Shown here: piece after piece, positions 1-8,197 of the stretch
Position numbering within the stretch: the stretch's first letter is position 1
Layout of the letters: every line of letters begins with the position of its first letter
Source of the DNA: Corynebacterium camporealensis
GTDB taxonomy: Bacteria > Actinomycetota > Actinomycetes > Mycobacteriales > Mycobacteriaceae
Direction: 5' to 3'
Assembly (NCBI RefSeq): GCF_000980815.1
Contig: NZ_CP011311.1
Span: forward strand, 1,813,815 to 1,877,814
Length of the DNA: 64,000 nt
The notes under the pieces: model-generated
Databases searched by the model: none
What the model was told of the DNA's origin: nothing
What the model saw: only the letters and a program-made list of their open reading frames with translations
Made by a program: the position numbers and the translations under genes

Positions 1-982
1 GGTGGACAACGAGACCTTTGGATACACCCCTGCACCGCGCGCTAGCGGGCTGATGGACTCCCTGGCGGACTTCTACGAGCAGCGCTACGGCTGGCGCCCA
101 AACCCGCGGCGTGTGTACTGGATTGGCGACGTCGTGCGCGGTCTTTTGCTCGGCGTGCAGTACTTCACCCGCCCGGATTCCCCGGTGATTGTGCCGGTGC
201 CGTCGTATCCGCCGCTGCTTGCACTGCCGGGTGCAGCAGGACGAGAGAAAGTCGAGACCAGCCTGGAGCTCGACGACATTGAGCGCGCATTTGCCGATGG
301 CGCCGGCTCCATCCTGTTGGCCAATCCTTATAACCCGCTCGGCATCGTCTTTGACGCTGACTACCTCAACAAGCTGGTGGAGCTGGCCGATAAGTACGAT
401 GCCCGCATCCTAGTCGACGAAATCCACGCCCCACTCGTCTTTGATGGCAAGCACATCCCTGTTGCAGGCTTAAGCGATACCGCCGCCGAGCGCGTCTTTA
501 CCGTCACCGCGACCTCCAAGGCGTGGAATACCGCGGGCCTAAAGTGCGCCCAAGTGGTGCTGTCCAACGCTGAGGACGACCGCATCTGGAAATCCCTCGA
601 CGGTGTCACCAAGGATGGCACTGGCACGCTCGGTGTGCTGGCAGCCGAAGCCGCCTACCGCGATGGCGTGGACTTCCTGGACGAGGAAGTCGAGTACCTG
701 CGTGAGACCCGCGACTGGCTCGTCGAGGAACTCCCCCGCCGCGTACCGGGGCTAAAGACCACGCACCCGGATGCGACCTATCTGCTGTGGCTGGATTTCT
801 CCGAGACCAAGATTGGGGATAACCCGCATCCTGCCCAGTGGGTGCGCGAGAACGCCAAGGTTGCTTTCAACGAAGGCGAGACCTTTGGCACTGGTGGTCT
901 ACACCACGCGCGGTTGAATTTCTCCACCTCAAGGGAGATTTTGGAGCAAGCTTTGGACCGCTTGGAGGCTGCTTTTAAGTAG
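1..982 (+). CDS. aecD: Cystathionine beta-lyase / C-S lyase, PLP aminotransferase family (5' end outside window)
   Basis: This is a MalY/PatB-type pyridoxal-phosphate C-S lyase, which cleaves cystathionine and related cysteine conjugates to a thiol, pyruvate and ammonia in the cytoplasm. The PLP-lysine region TATSKAWNTAGLK and the upstream DEIHAPLVFDG segment are visible. The reading frame is open from the first bases. The first visible residues correspond to roughly residue 45 of corynebacterial AecD, so about 45 residues are missing to the left and the GTG at position 2 is an internal valine codon, not a start. The C-terminus is complete (stop at 982). It is followed by brnQ, the arrangement known in Corynebacterium. 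Family assignment is secure; the substrate is inferred from homology and neighbour. Confidence 0.9.
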   Translation, partial: VDNETFGYTPAPRASGLMDSLADFYEQRYGWRPNPRRVYWIGDVVRGLLLGVQYFTRPDSPVIVPVPSYPPLLALPGAAGREKVETSLELDDIERAFADGAGSILLANPYNPLGIVFDADYLNKLVELADKYDARILVDEIHAPLVFDGKHIPVAGLSDTAAERVFTVTATSKAWNTAGLKCAQVVLSNAEDDRIWKSLDGVTKDGTGTLGVLAAEAAYRDGVDFLDEEVEYLRETRDWLVEELPRRVPGLKTTHPDATYLLWLDFSETKIGDNPHPAQWVRENAKVAFNEGETFGTGGLHHARLNFSTSREILEQALDRLEAAFK

Positions 983-1196
983 GCGTTTCATTAGCGGCTA
1001 CCCCCTTTAAGACCCCCGTTTCACCCCTTGGGACGCCCACTGCCTTTGCGATCTCACTCTATGGGCATTAGTGTCTCATAAAACGAAAAGGTGTAATCCA
1101 CCATTTCTACAGCTTGACTTCGCACCACCCGCCGAGGAAAAGCTGCTGGTCACAAGCAATAAATTACTGGACATACCCAAAGGGGCCTTATAAACC

Positions 1197-2624
1197 ATGG
1201 CATCGTCTTCTACCGCAGTAGGTGCGCCAAACAAGAAGGGCGGCATCCTGACCGTCATCGCGGCGTCACTGATGCTGTTTTCCATGTTCTTCGGCGCCGG
1301 CAACCTGATTTTCCCACCGATGGTTGGCGTCTCCTCCGGCACGAACTTCTGGCCAGCCGTCATCGGCTTTTTGGCAGCAGGCGTGCTGCTGCCAGTGCTG
1401 GCAATTGTCGCAGTGGCCATTTCCGGCCGTTCCGTGCGCGACCTGGGCGCTAACGGTGGTGCCTTCTTCGGCGTCGTCTTCGCCGTGATGGCTTACCTGT
1501 CCATCGGTGCGTTCTACGCTCTGCCGCGTACTGGTGCAGTCTCCATGGAGACCGCCATTACCCCGCTGTTTGGCTGGGAAGGCACGATGGCCAATGGCCT
1601 GTTCAACGCCGTGTTCTTCCTGATTGCGCTGGCGCTGTCCTGGCGCCCGACCACCATTATTGACACCCTGGGCCGTTTCCTGACCCCGGCGCTGGTCATC
1701 CTGCTGGTCATCCTGATTACCCTGGCTGCCTTCGCCAATGGCCGTAACCCGGGCACCCCGACTGAGGACTACATGGATGCACCGATGGTCACCGGCCTGT
1801 TTGAGGGCTACAACACCATGGACGCCATCGCAGGTCTGGCATTCTCCATCGTTATCGTTACCTCCCTGCGCGAAAAGGGCTTTAAGACCAAGGGCGCACA
1901 GGTGCGTTCCACCATCACCGCTTCCCTGATTGCTGGTGCCCTGCTGGCTGCAATCTACCTGGGTCTGGCCTGGATTTCCCAGACCCTGCCGGGTGGCCAG
2001 GAGTATGACTCTGGTGCCACCCTGCTTGCCGATGCCGCAAACCTCACCATGGGCACCGTCGGCCAGTCGGTCTTCTCCGCCATCGTTATCCTGGCCTGCC
2101 TGACCACCGCAGTCGGCCTGATCACTGCAACCTCTGAGTTCTTCGCGATGCTGGTTCCGAAGACCAACTACCACCTGTGGGCTTGCCTGTTTACCGCGAT
2201 GTCCATCCTGTTCGCCTTCCAGGGCCTGGACACCGTGCTGTCCATTGCGGTTCCGTTCATCACCTTCCTGTACCCACCAGCTATCACCCTGATTCTGCTG
2301 ACCCTGATTCAGCCGCTGGTGAAGAACGCCGTGGTCTTCTACTGGACCTTCCGCCTGGCCCTGTGGGTCTCGGTTATCTGGTCCGCACTGACCGTTATCA
2401 CCAACCAGGGCTGGACCCCGTTCCTGGAGAACTTCCTGGCTCTCTCGCCAGGCCAGGCACTGGATCTGGGCTGGGCAGTACCGACCGCTATCGCCGCAGT
2501 CATCGGTGTCATCATCGACGCTGCTACCAAGGCAGGCGAAAAGTACGAGGAGCGCAAGGCTGCTGCCGAGGCCGATGCTAAGGCATCCGCCAACGCCGAA
2601 ACCACCACCGCACCAACCGCTTAA
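1197..2624 (+). CDS. brnQ: Branched-chain amino acid:cation symporter BrnQ
   Basis: This 475-residue integral membrane protein of the LIVCS family imports isoleucine, leucine and valine with Na+. About twelve hydrophobic segments run from residue 18 to about 445, and the N-terminal stretch FSMFFGAGNLIFPP is a family hallmark. The last 30 residues are a charged, Ala/Glu/Lys-rich cytoplasmic tail. The ATG at 1197 has AAAGGGG about ten bases upstream and fits the family N-terminus. The gap to aecD is 214 bases, so it may have its own promoter, although aecD and brnQ are linked in Corynebacterium. A strong intrinsic terminator follows. Known family, high certainty. Confidence 0.95.
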   Translation: MASSSTAVGAPNKKGGILTVIAASLMLFSMFFGAGNLIFPPMVGVSSGTNFWPAVIGFLAAGVLLPVLAIVAVAISGRSVRDLGANGGAFFGVVFAVMAYLSIGAFYALPRTGAVSMETAITPLFGWEGTMANGLFNAVFFLIALALSWRPTTIIDTLGRFLTPALVILLVILITLAAFANGRNPGTPTEDYMDAPMVTGLFEGYNTMDAIAGLAFSIVIVTSLREKGFKTKGAQVRSTITASLIAGALLAAIYLGLAWISQTLPGGQEYDSGATLLADAANLTMGTVGQSVFSAIVILACLTTAVGLITATSEFFAMLVPKTNYHLWACLFTAMSILFAFQGLDTVLSIAVPFITFLYPPAITLILLTLIQPLVKNAVVFYWTFRLALWVSVIWSALTVITNQGWTPFLENFLALSPGQALDLGWAVPTAIAAVIGVIIDAATKAGEKYEERKAAAEADAKASANAETTTAPTA

Positions 2625-2660
2625 GGTTTCACAACAGGTAGGGTTCCAGTAACTCAACCA

Positions 2661-2692
2661 AGGGCATCCCTGCTTCGGGGATGCCCTTTTTT
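2661..2692 (+). terminator. Rho-independent terminator after brnQ
   Basis: A 10-bp stem (agggcatccc / gggatgccct, 2661-2687) is followed at once by a run of T residues. It ends the aecD-brnQ transcription unit. Confidence 0.9.
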
Positions 2693-2828
2693 CATTTCCC
2701 ACGCGCGGTGCGTCAGCACGGCGCCCGCCTCGTTCGGGCGCCGCACGGAATAGTGCGCGCCCCTAGACTGTTGGAAAGGAACTGGAAAGACTTGTAGACC
2801 CCCTAATGACGATTAAGGACTTGATTTC

Positions 2829-3827
2829 GTGACTTCTCGTGCCGCACTGTCCATCCTTGACTTTTGCACCATTTATGAAGGTGAAAAGCCTTCTGAATCC
2901 ATGGCACGTTCGGTAGAACTCGCCCAGCAGGCAGAAAAGCTCGGCTACTCGCGCATGTGGTACACCGAGCACCACAACATGGAAACGATTACCTCTTCTT
3001 CCCCGGCAGTCCTGATTGCCCACATTGGTGCTAAGACCAACTCGATTCGCCTGGGCTCTGGTGGCGTGATGCTGCCAAACCACGCTCCTTATGTCGTCGC
3101 CGAGCAGTTCGGCACCCTGGCTGAACTTTACCCGGATCGCATTGATCTGGGACTGGGTCGTGCGCCAGGTACTGATATGCACACCTTGGGTCGCGCGCTG
3201 CGTCGCGATGGCCATGCCGCAGAGCGCTTCCCAGAAGACATCCGCGAGCTGCAGGGCTACCTGTCGGGCAAGTCGCTGATTCCAGGTGTGCAGGCCATCC
3301 CAGGCAAGAACACCAATGTCCCGATCTACATCCTGGGCTCGTCGATGTTCGGTGCATCGCTGGCAGCCAAGTACGGCCTGCCCTACGCCTTTGCTTCCCA
3401 CTTCGCGCCGCAACATTTGGAGCAGGCGGTTAGCTACTACCGCGAGAATTACGAACCTTCCGAGGCCCACCCGGAGCCTTATGTCATTGCGGGTGTGAAC
3501 GTTACTGCGGCACCGACCAAGGAAGAAGCCGAAGAGGAGTACGAGAAGGTCTGCTTTAACCGTGTGAAGGCATTTGCCGGTCGCGGTAAGAACCTGACTG
3601 ATGAACAGGTAGCCCAAATCGTTGGCTCCTACCAAGGCCAGCAGATTCTGGAAATGCTCAAGTACTCTGCGGTGGGCACCGCTCCAGAGGTTCACGAATA
3701 TCTGGAGAACTTCCAAAAGACTGCACAAGCCGATGAATTGATGATCTCTTTGCAGTCCACGTCACACGAAAAAGTCATGGAAAACATGGGAATTCTTGCC
3801 GATACCTGGCTGACTGTTGAACAATAG
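2829..3827 (+). CDS. Luciferase-like flavin-dependent monooxygenase (LLM class)
   Basis: This 332-residue protein belongs to the bacterial luciferase-like family, which uses reduced FMN or F420 to oxidise or reduce a small substrate. Visible family features are the TIM-barrel start LSILDFC, YTEHHN near residue 45, RLGSGGVMLPNHAPYVVAEQ near 75-95, and LGLGRAPGTD near 115. It resembles the MupA/Atu3640-type group often annotated as alkanal monooxygenase; the true substrate is unknown. The GTG at 2829 is chosen because AAGGAC lies eight bases upstream and the barrel begins at once. An 8-codon ORF (2806-2832) overlaps this start. In Corynebacterium the gene commonly follows brnQ, as here. Confidence 0.85.
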   Translation: MTSRAALSILDFCTIYEGEKPSESMARSVELAQQAEKLGYSRMWYTEHHNMETITSSSPAVLIAHIGAKTNSIRLGSGGVMLPNHAPYVVAEQFGTLAELYPDRIDLGLGRAPGTDMHTLGRALRRDGHAAERFPEDIRELQGYLSGKSLIPGVQAIPGKNTNVPIYILGSSMFGASLAAKYGLPYAFASHFAPQHLEQAVSYYRENYEPSEAHPEPYVIAGVNVTAAPTKEEAEEEYEKVCFNRVKAFAGRGKNLTDEQVAQIVGSYQGQQILEMLKYSAVGTAPEVHEYLENFQKTAQADELMISLQSTSHEKVMENMGILADTWLTVEQ

Positions 3828-3974
3828 TTGTATAGATGTATTTTTGGCGGGGGTGGAATCCACCCCTCCCCTGTTTCCCAAGAGTTTCCCAAGAAATTCC
3901 TTTAAACTCCCCTGCCTAGGCCGGTTTGCGCGACATAAGAGTTAAATCGCACCTTAAGGTTTTTAGTGCGGTTG

Positions 3975-4080
3975 TATAGTCAATTTAAAGTTTTTATGTC
4001 ACCTATCGCGTACACGTTACTATTTCACAGATAGACCATTCTCCCTATCACCCTCACTCCACCTCCCGATATAGACCATT
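3975..4080 (+). promoter_or_regulatory. Promoter and candidate operator of the gntR-type gene
   Basis: A good -10 box (TATAGT, 3975-3980) puts the transcript start near 3987 and leaves a leader of about 115 bases before the GTG at 4103. In that leader the 10-mer atagaccatt occurs twice, at 4031-4040 and 4071-4080, exactly 40 bp apart. TAGACCA is half of the TGGTCTAGACCA type of operator recognised by HutC/DasR-like GntR regulators, so autoregulation is likely but inferred. Just upstream, gacataa (3932-3938) and ttatgtc (3994-4000) form a further inverted pair around the promoter. Confidence 0.5.
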
Positions 4081-4102
4081 AAAGGAACCGAAGGAAGTAG
4101 AA

Positions 4103-4864
4103 GTGGCTGCACGTGTAACGCAACAGCATGCGAAGATCGCTCGTTACCTGCGAGAGCTGATCAGTTCCGGCGCGCTCAGCCCCGGTGACCTGCTCCCCAG
4201 CGAAGCTGAGCTGTGTGAGCGTTTTGATTCCTCCCGTGGCCCCGTGCGCCAGGCCATGGCGACTTTGCGTACCGAAGGCGCAATCTCTTCTGGCCGCGGA
4301 CGCCGTTCTGTCGTGTTAGGTAACTACAACGCGGAGTCTTTCGAAGCGACCTACTGCGTTACTGAGTGGCTGCGCGCTCAAGGTGTAAAGCCAGGTCAGC
4401 AAACCCTGTGGCTGGCCCGTCGCCCGGCCCCGGCCAACGCGGCTCGTTCGCTGCGCTTGGAGGAAGGCGAACCACTCATCTTCGTCCACCGCATTCGCTA
4501 TGCCAATGGCGCCCCGGTGATGATTGAGCGCCAGTATTTCCCACTGTCGGTGGGCCGCAAGCTGCTGGACTTCGATGCCGACAACGGTTCCATCCACGCC
4601 TTCTTGCATGACAATGGTGTAGACATCGACAACGTGCACCGCACCCTGTCGCTAGAGATGGCTGCGCCAGAAGACGCCGATGCCCTGGAAGTACAGACCG
4701 GCACCCCGCTGATGGCGTTGAACCTGGATATCTCCAACCAGGCTGGCCTGCCGGTCGAGTACGCGGAATATCTCTACCGCCCGGACCGCCTGCAGCTGTC
4801 GATGACTACTGTGCGCGGCGGCAACTCCCCGCTAGAGGTCCTGCTGCTGAAGAACGAAGACTAG
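4103..4864 (+). CDS. GntR family (HutC/UTRA type) transcriptional regulator
   Basis: This 253-residue protein has an N-terminal winged helix (residues about 8-72, including GDLLPSEAELCERF and the recognition stretch SSRGPVRQAMATLR) and a C-terminal UTRA ligand-binding domain (about 95-240, with LIFVHRIRYANGAPVMIERQ). UTRA regulators usually bind a sugar phosphate, amino acid or related metabolite. GTG 4103 is chosen because GGAAG lies about eight bases upstream and the HTH follows directly. The gene sits 44 bases before an ABC importer on the same strand and is probably its local repressor. Repeated half-sites in its own leader suggest autoregulation. The effector cannot be read from the sequence. 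Confidence 0.88.
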   Translation: MAARVTQQHAKIARYLRELISSGALSPGDLLPSEAELCERFDSSRGPVRQAMATLRTEGAISSGRGRRSVVLGNYNAESFEATYCVTEWLRAQGVKPGQQTLWLARRPAPANAARSLRLEEGEPLIFVHRIRYANGAPVMIERQYFPLSVGRKLLDFDADNGSIHAFLHDNGVDIDNVHRTLSLEMAAPEDADALEVQTGTPLMALNLDISNQAGLPVEYAEYLYRPDRLQLSMTTVRGGNSPLEVLLLKNED

Positions 4865-4894
4865 GCTTCGAACTTTTTCAAAGCTCGCCTAGGG

Positions 4895-4908
4895 TATAAC
4901 CTGCATAC
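4895..4908 (+). promoter_or_regulatory. -10 box of the ABC importer operon (leaderless start)
   Basis: TATAAC (4895-4900) lies eight bases before the ATG at 4909. This suggests that the binding-protein mRNA starts at or next to its start codon. No clear -35 hexamer was seen. Confidence 0.5.
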
Positions 4909-6417
4909 ATGATCAGAGACCGCCTGTCGCGTTCGCTGGCAGTACTTGCCCTGGTGGCATCGATAAGCACTGTCAGCGCATGTTCTGCTGGGTCTACTGC
5001 GGTGGTAGACACCAGCAGCCAGACTGGCCTAGTAGTAGCCACTACGTCCCCGGCCAACTCGCTGGATCTCACATCCGTGGGTGGCGCGGCGATTCCGGCA
5101 GCGGTCATGGGCAACGTCTACGAAACGTTGGTGCGCATCGACGACGACGGTGACATCGTGCCGGGGCTCGCGGAATCCTGGGAAGTCTCTTCCGACGGCA
5201 CGCGCTATGAATTCCAGCTGCGCGAGGGCGTGAGCTTTAGCAATGGTGCGCCTTTTAATGCGGAGTCCGCGGCCTTTTCCATTAATTACGTGAAAGATAC
5301 GTGGACGAATGGGTTGGCGGCGCAGATGGACATCGTCAAGCGTGCCGAAGCCCAAGGTGAGCACACACTCGTGGTGGAGCTGGAGCGCCGGTCGAATGGC
5401 TGGCTGTGGCTGATGGGTACTGCCATTGGTGCGATGATGACGCCGACGGGCATGGACAATCTGGCTAGTGAGCCGGTGGGTACCGGGCCTTTTGAGGTCG
5501 CGCGTTTCTCCCCAAATGAGTTCGTTGCCCTTGCTGTCCGCCCGGATTATTGGGGTGAACCAGCTGAGCAGGACGTGACCATTCGTTACTTCCCGAACCC
5601 GCTGAGCGCTGTGAATGCCCTGGAAACAGGCGGTGCCGATGTGGTGTGGGCGATGCAGAATCCGGAGCTGCTCGACGGTCTGGATGAGGACATCAACATC
5701 ACCGTGGGCACGACCAATGGTGAGATTTTGTTCTCTCTCAACAATGATGAAGCGCCTTTTGATGACCCACGCGTGCGCCAGGCGGTGGCCTACGGCGTGG
5801 ACCGGGATGCGGCTAATGCGATTTTGTGGGAGGGCATGGCCACCGATACTGGTGGTGCCCCGGTACCGCCGACTGACCCGTGGTTCCCGGAACAGGACTA
5901 CTACCCGCATGACATGGCCAAGGCCCAGCAGTTGTTGCGCGAGGCTGGTGCCGAGGCTGCCCCGGTGACCATTACCGCGCCAACGCTGCCGTATACGCAG
6001 ACGCTGTCGGAGCAGTTGTATTCGCAGCTGACCGAGATTGGCTTCGACGTGACCTTGGAGTCCGCCGAGTTCCCCGCCGTGTGGTTGGGTCAAGTCATGG
6101 GCGCCCATGATTATCAGGCGTCCTTGGTCGCACACGTCGAGCCGCGCGATATCCCAACACTGTTTGGGGATCCGGATTATTACTTGGGCTACGACAACGA
6201 ACGCGCACGCGAATTGCTTGCTCAGGCTGATTCCGCCATCCCGGAAGACTACCCGGAGCTCATGGGTGAAGCTGTCGACCAAATCATGGATGATGCCGCC
6301 GCCGTGACGCTGATGAACATGCCAAATGTAGTGCTCACCCGCCCCGGAATTAGTGGCATTTCCGCCGATATGGTCACCGACGCGATTGAGCTGCGGGACT
6401 TAAAGGAGGAGCGCTAG
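4909..6417 (+). CDS. ABC transporter substrate-binding lipoprotein (SBP family 5)
   Basis: This 502-residue extracytoplasmic solute receptor belongs to the dipeptide/oligopeptide/nickel family (SBP_bac_5). Residues 1-25 form a lipoprotein signal peptide ending in the lipobox VSAC, with the lipidated cysteine at residue 25. Typical family stretches are YETLVRIDDDGDIVPGLAESW (about 68-88) and FQLREGVSFSNGAPFNAES (about 103-121). It delivers substrate to the two permeases encoded immediately downstream; the first permease starts two bases after this stop, so the genes are translationally linked. The ligand is not identifiable. The GntR neighbour and absence of a nickel enzyme nearby leave peptide, opine or other small solute possible. 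Confidence 0.9.
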   Translation: MIRDRLSRSLAVLALVASISTVSACSAGSTAVVDTSSQTGLVVATTSPANSLDLTSVGGAAIPAAVMGNVYETLVRIDDDGDIVPGLAESWEVSSDGTRYEFQLREGVSFSNGAPFNAESAAFSINYVKDTWTNGLAAQMDIVKRAEAQGEHTLVVELERRSNGWLWLMGTAIGAMMTPTGMDNLASEPVGTGPFEVARFSPNEFVALAVRPDYWGEPAEQDVTIRYFPNPLSAVNALETGGADVVWAMQNPELLDGLDEDINITVGTTNGEILFSLNNDEAPFDDPRVRQAVAYGVDRDAANAILWEGMATDTGGAPVPPTDPWFPEQDYYPHDMAKAQQLLREAGAEAAPVTITAPTLPYTQTLSEQLYSQLTEIGFDVTLESAEFPAVWLGQVMGAHDYQASLVAHVEPRDIPTLFGDPDYYLGYDNERARELLAQADSAIPEDYPELMGEAVDQIMDDAAAVTLMNMPNVVLTRPGISGISADMVTDAIELRDLKEER

Positions 6418-6419
6418 CA

Positions 6420-7364
6420 ATGAGTATTCTGCGCGCCCTGCTGCGCTTTATCGTGACTTTATTTGTCGCCTCCGTGGCGATTTTCCTGCTCATGCGAGCT
6501 GTTCCCGGCAACCCGGCGCGCGTGGCCTTAGGCATTAACGCCACTGAAGAAGCCGTGGCGGAGCTTAGCTCCACACTCGGCCTGGACCGACCACTCATCG
6601 TGCAATACGGCGAGTGGATCGGCGGGCTACTGCAAGGCGATTTTGGTCAGTCTTTGTCCTCCCAACAGGACATCACCCCGCTGGTGCTCGACCGCGCGCA
6701 GGTCTCCCTCATCCTGGTCGGCCTGGCCATTGTCTTGGCTCTGGCCATCGCGATCCCAGTGGGCATGTGGTTGGCGCATGCCCATGGCCGCCCGGCCGCC
6801 ACGGCAGTCTCCGCAGGTACGCAGCTAGGCATTGCGGTACCGAGCTTCCTCGTCGGTATTTTGCTCATCGCTATCTTTGCCAGCGGTGCCGGCTGGCTGC
6901 CGGCCAATGGCTGGATTCCGCCTAACCAGTCCTTCGGTGGGTTCTTATCCCACCTCATCTTGCCGGTGCTCGCGCTGAGTTTGGTGCAAGCTGCCATGCT
7001 GACTCGCTATGTGCGCTCGGCCATGCTGGATGTCGCTGATGCTGACTACATCCGCACTGCGCGCTCACTGGGTATCTCTCGTGCCCAGGCGCTGCTGCGC
7101 CACGGTCTGCGCAACGCTGCCCTGCCCGTGCTCACGGTGACGGGCGTGCAGCTGACCACGCTGATTGTCGGCGCGGTGGTCATTGAATCGGTCTTTGTGA
7201 TTCCGGGCTTAGGCTCGATGCTTCTCGATGCCGTCTCCACCCGCGATCTCACCACCGTCCAAACCTTGGTCATGTTGCTGGTGACGTTTACCCTGACGGT
7301 CAACCTGCTCACCGAGCTGGCTTATCGCCTGATTGACCCGCGACTAAAGGCAGGTGTGCGATGA
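6420..7364 (+). CDS. ABC transporter permease, DppB/OppB type
   Basis: This 314-residue inner-membrane permease has about six hydrophobic helices. The first helix and RAVPGNPARVALG near residue 25 are typical of the DppB-type N-terminus. The cytoplasmic EAA loop is visible as DADYIRTARSLGISRAQ near residues 205-222; it docks on the ATPase. It starts two bases after the binding-protein stop with GGAGG upstream and overlaps the next permease by four bases (ATGA). This is the usual organisation of a peptide/nickel ABC operon. Confidence 0.92.
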   Translation: MSILRALLRFIVTLFVASVAIFLLMRAVPGNPARVALGINATEEAVAELSSTLGLDRPLIVQYGEWIGGLLQGDFGQSLSSQQDITPLVLDRAQVSLILVGLAIVLALAIAIPVGMWLAHAHGRPAATAVSAGTQLGIAVPSFLVGILLIAIFASGAGWLPANGWIPPNQSFGGFLSHLILPVLALSLVQAAMLTRYVRSAMLDVADADYIRTARSLGISRAQALLRHGLRNAALPVLTVTGVQLTTLIVGAVVIESVFVIPGLGSMLLDAVSTRDLTTVQTLVMLLVTFTLTVNLLTELAYRLIDPRLKAGVR

Positions 7365-8197
7365 AAAACGCCTGGAAGAATCTCAGCACCAGCGGCAAGG
7401 CCGGTTTCATTCTGGTTGCCCTTGTCGCTGTTATCGCGGTGATTTCTCTGCTGTGGACCCCGTACCACCCGGATGTCGCTGACCCAGCCGCGCGCCTGTC
7501 CGGTCCGAGCGGCGAGCACCTGCTCGGCACCGACCGCTTTGGTCGCGATACGCTCTCCCGCCTGCTGGTCGGTGCACAGATCACCTTGTTCGTCGGCGTG
7601 ATTGCCGTCGGCATTGCCGCAATCATTGGCGTGCCCCTCGGCATTGCAGCGGGCATGCGCCGGGGCACGTGGCTCGATGCGCTCATCGTGCGCGGTGCGG
7701 ACTTACTCCTGGCATTCCCGGCACTATTGCTGGCTATTATTGCCGGTGCTATCTGGGGTCCATCGACGCTGACAGCCATGATTGCCATCGGCATCGCGGG
7801 CATCCCGTCCTTTGCCCGCGTCGCACGCTCAGGCACCTTGCAGATCGTCACCCAGGACTACGTCGCCGCCGCGCGCGTGTCCCGGGTCTCCAACCTGCGT
7901 ATTTCACTGCGCCACGTCCTGCCGAATATCAGCAGCCTGCTTATCGTGCAGGCTTCGGTCTACTTCGCCCTGGCAGTCCTCGCCGAAGCCGCCCTGTCCT
8001 ACTTAGGTCTGGGCACTGCCCCACCGACGGCCTCCTGGGGCCGGATGCTGCAGGATTCGCAGTCCCTGCTCGGCGTCGCACCGATGCAAGCCTTCTGGCC
8101 CGGCCTGGCCATTGGCTTGACCGTGCTGGGCTTTAACTTGCTTGGAGATGGCATCCGCGACCTTCTCGACCCTCGCCTGAAGGGAGAAAAGCGATGA
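7361..8197 (+). CDS. ABC transporter permease, DppC/OppC type
   Basis: This 278-residue protein is the second permease of the importer. The N-terminal domain before the first helix is short. GEHLLGTDRFGRDTLSRLL near residues 50-68 is the family signature, and the EAA loop appears as TQDYVAAARVSRVSNLRI near 165-182. About six membrane helices are visible. It overlaps its neighbours by four bases on each side, so the operon is tightly coupled. Confidence 0.92.
   Translation: MKNAWKNLSTSGKAGFILVALVAVIAVISLLWTPYHPDVADPAARLSGPSGEHLLGTDRFGRDTLSRLLVGAQITLFVGVIAVGIAAIIGVPLGIAAGMRRGTWLDALIVRGADLLLAFPALLLAIIAGAIWGPSTLTAMIAIGIAGIPSFARVARSGTLQIVTQDYVAAARVSRVSNLRISLRHVLPNISSLLIVQASVYFALAVLAEAALSYLGLGTAPPTASWGRMLQDSQSLLGVAPMQAFWPGLAIGLTVLGFNLLGDGIRDLLDPRLKGEKR

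Noticed and set aside
983..1196. Riboswitch or attenuator before brnQ
   Set aside because: No terminator/antiterminator pair, branched-chain leader peptide or known riboswitch motif could be seen in this 214-base gap.
1266..2702. Long open frame antisense to brnQ (478 codons)
   Set aside because: It is Gln/Gly/His-rich with no family resemblance and is fully explained as a high-GC shadow of brnQ, whose helices and motifs are clear.
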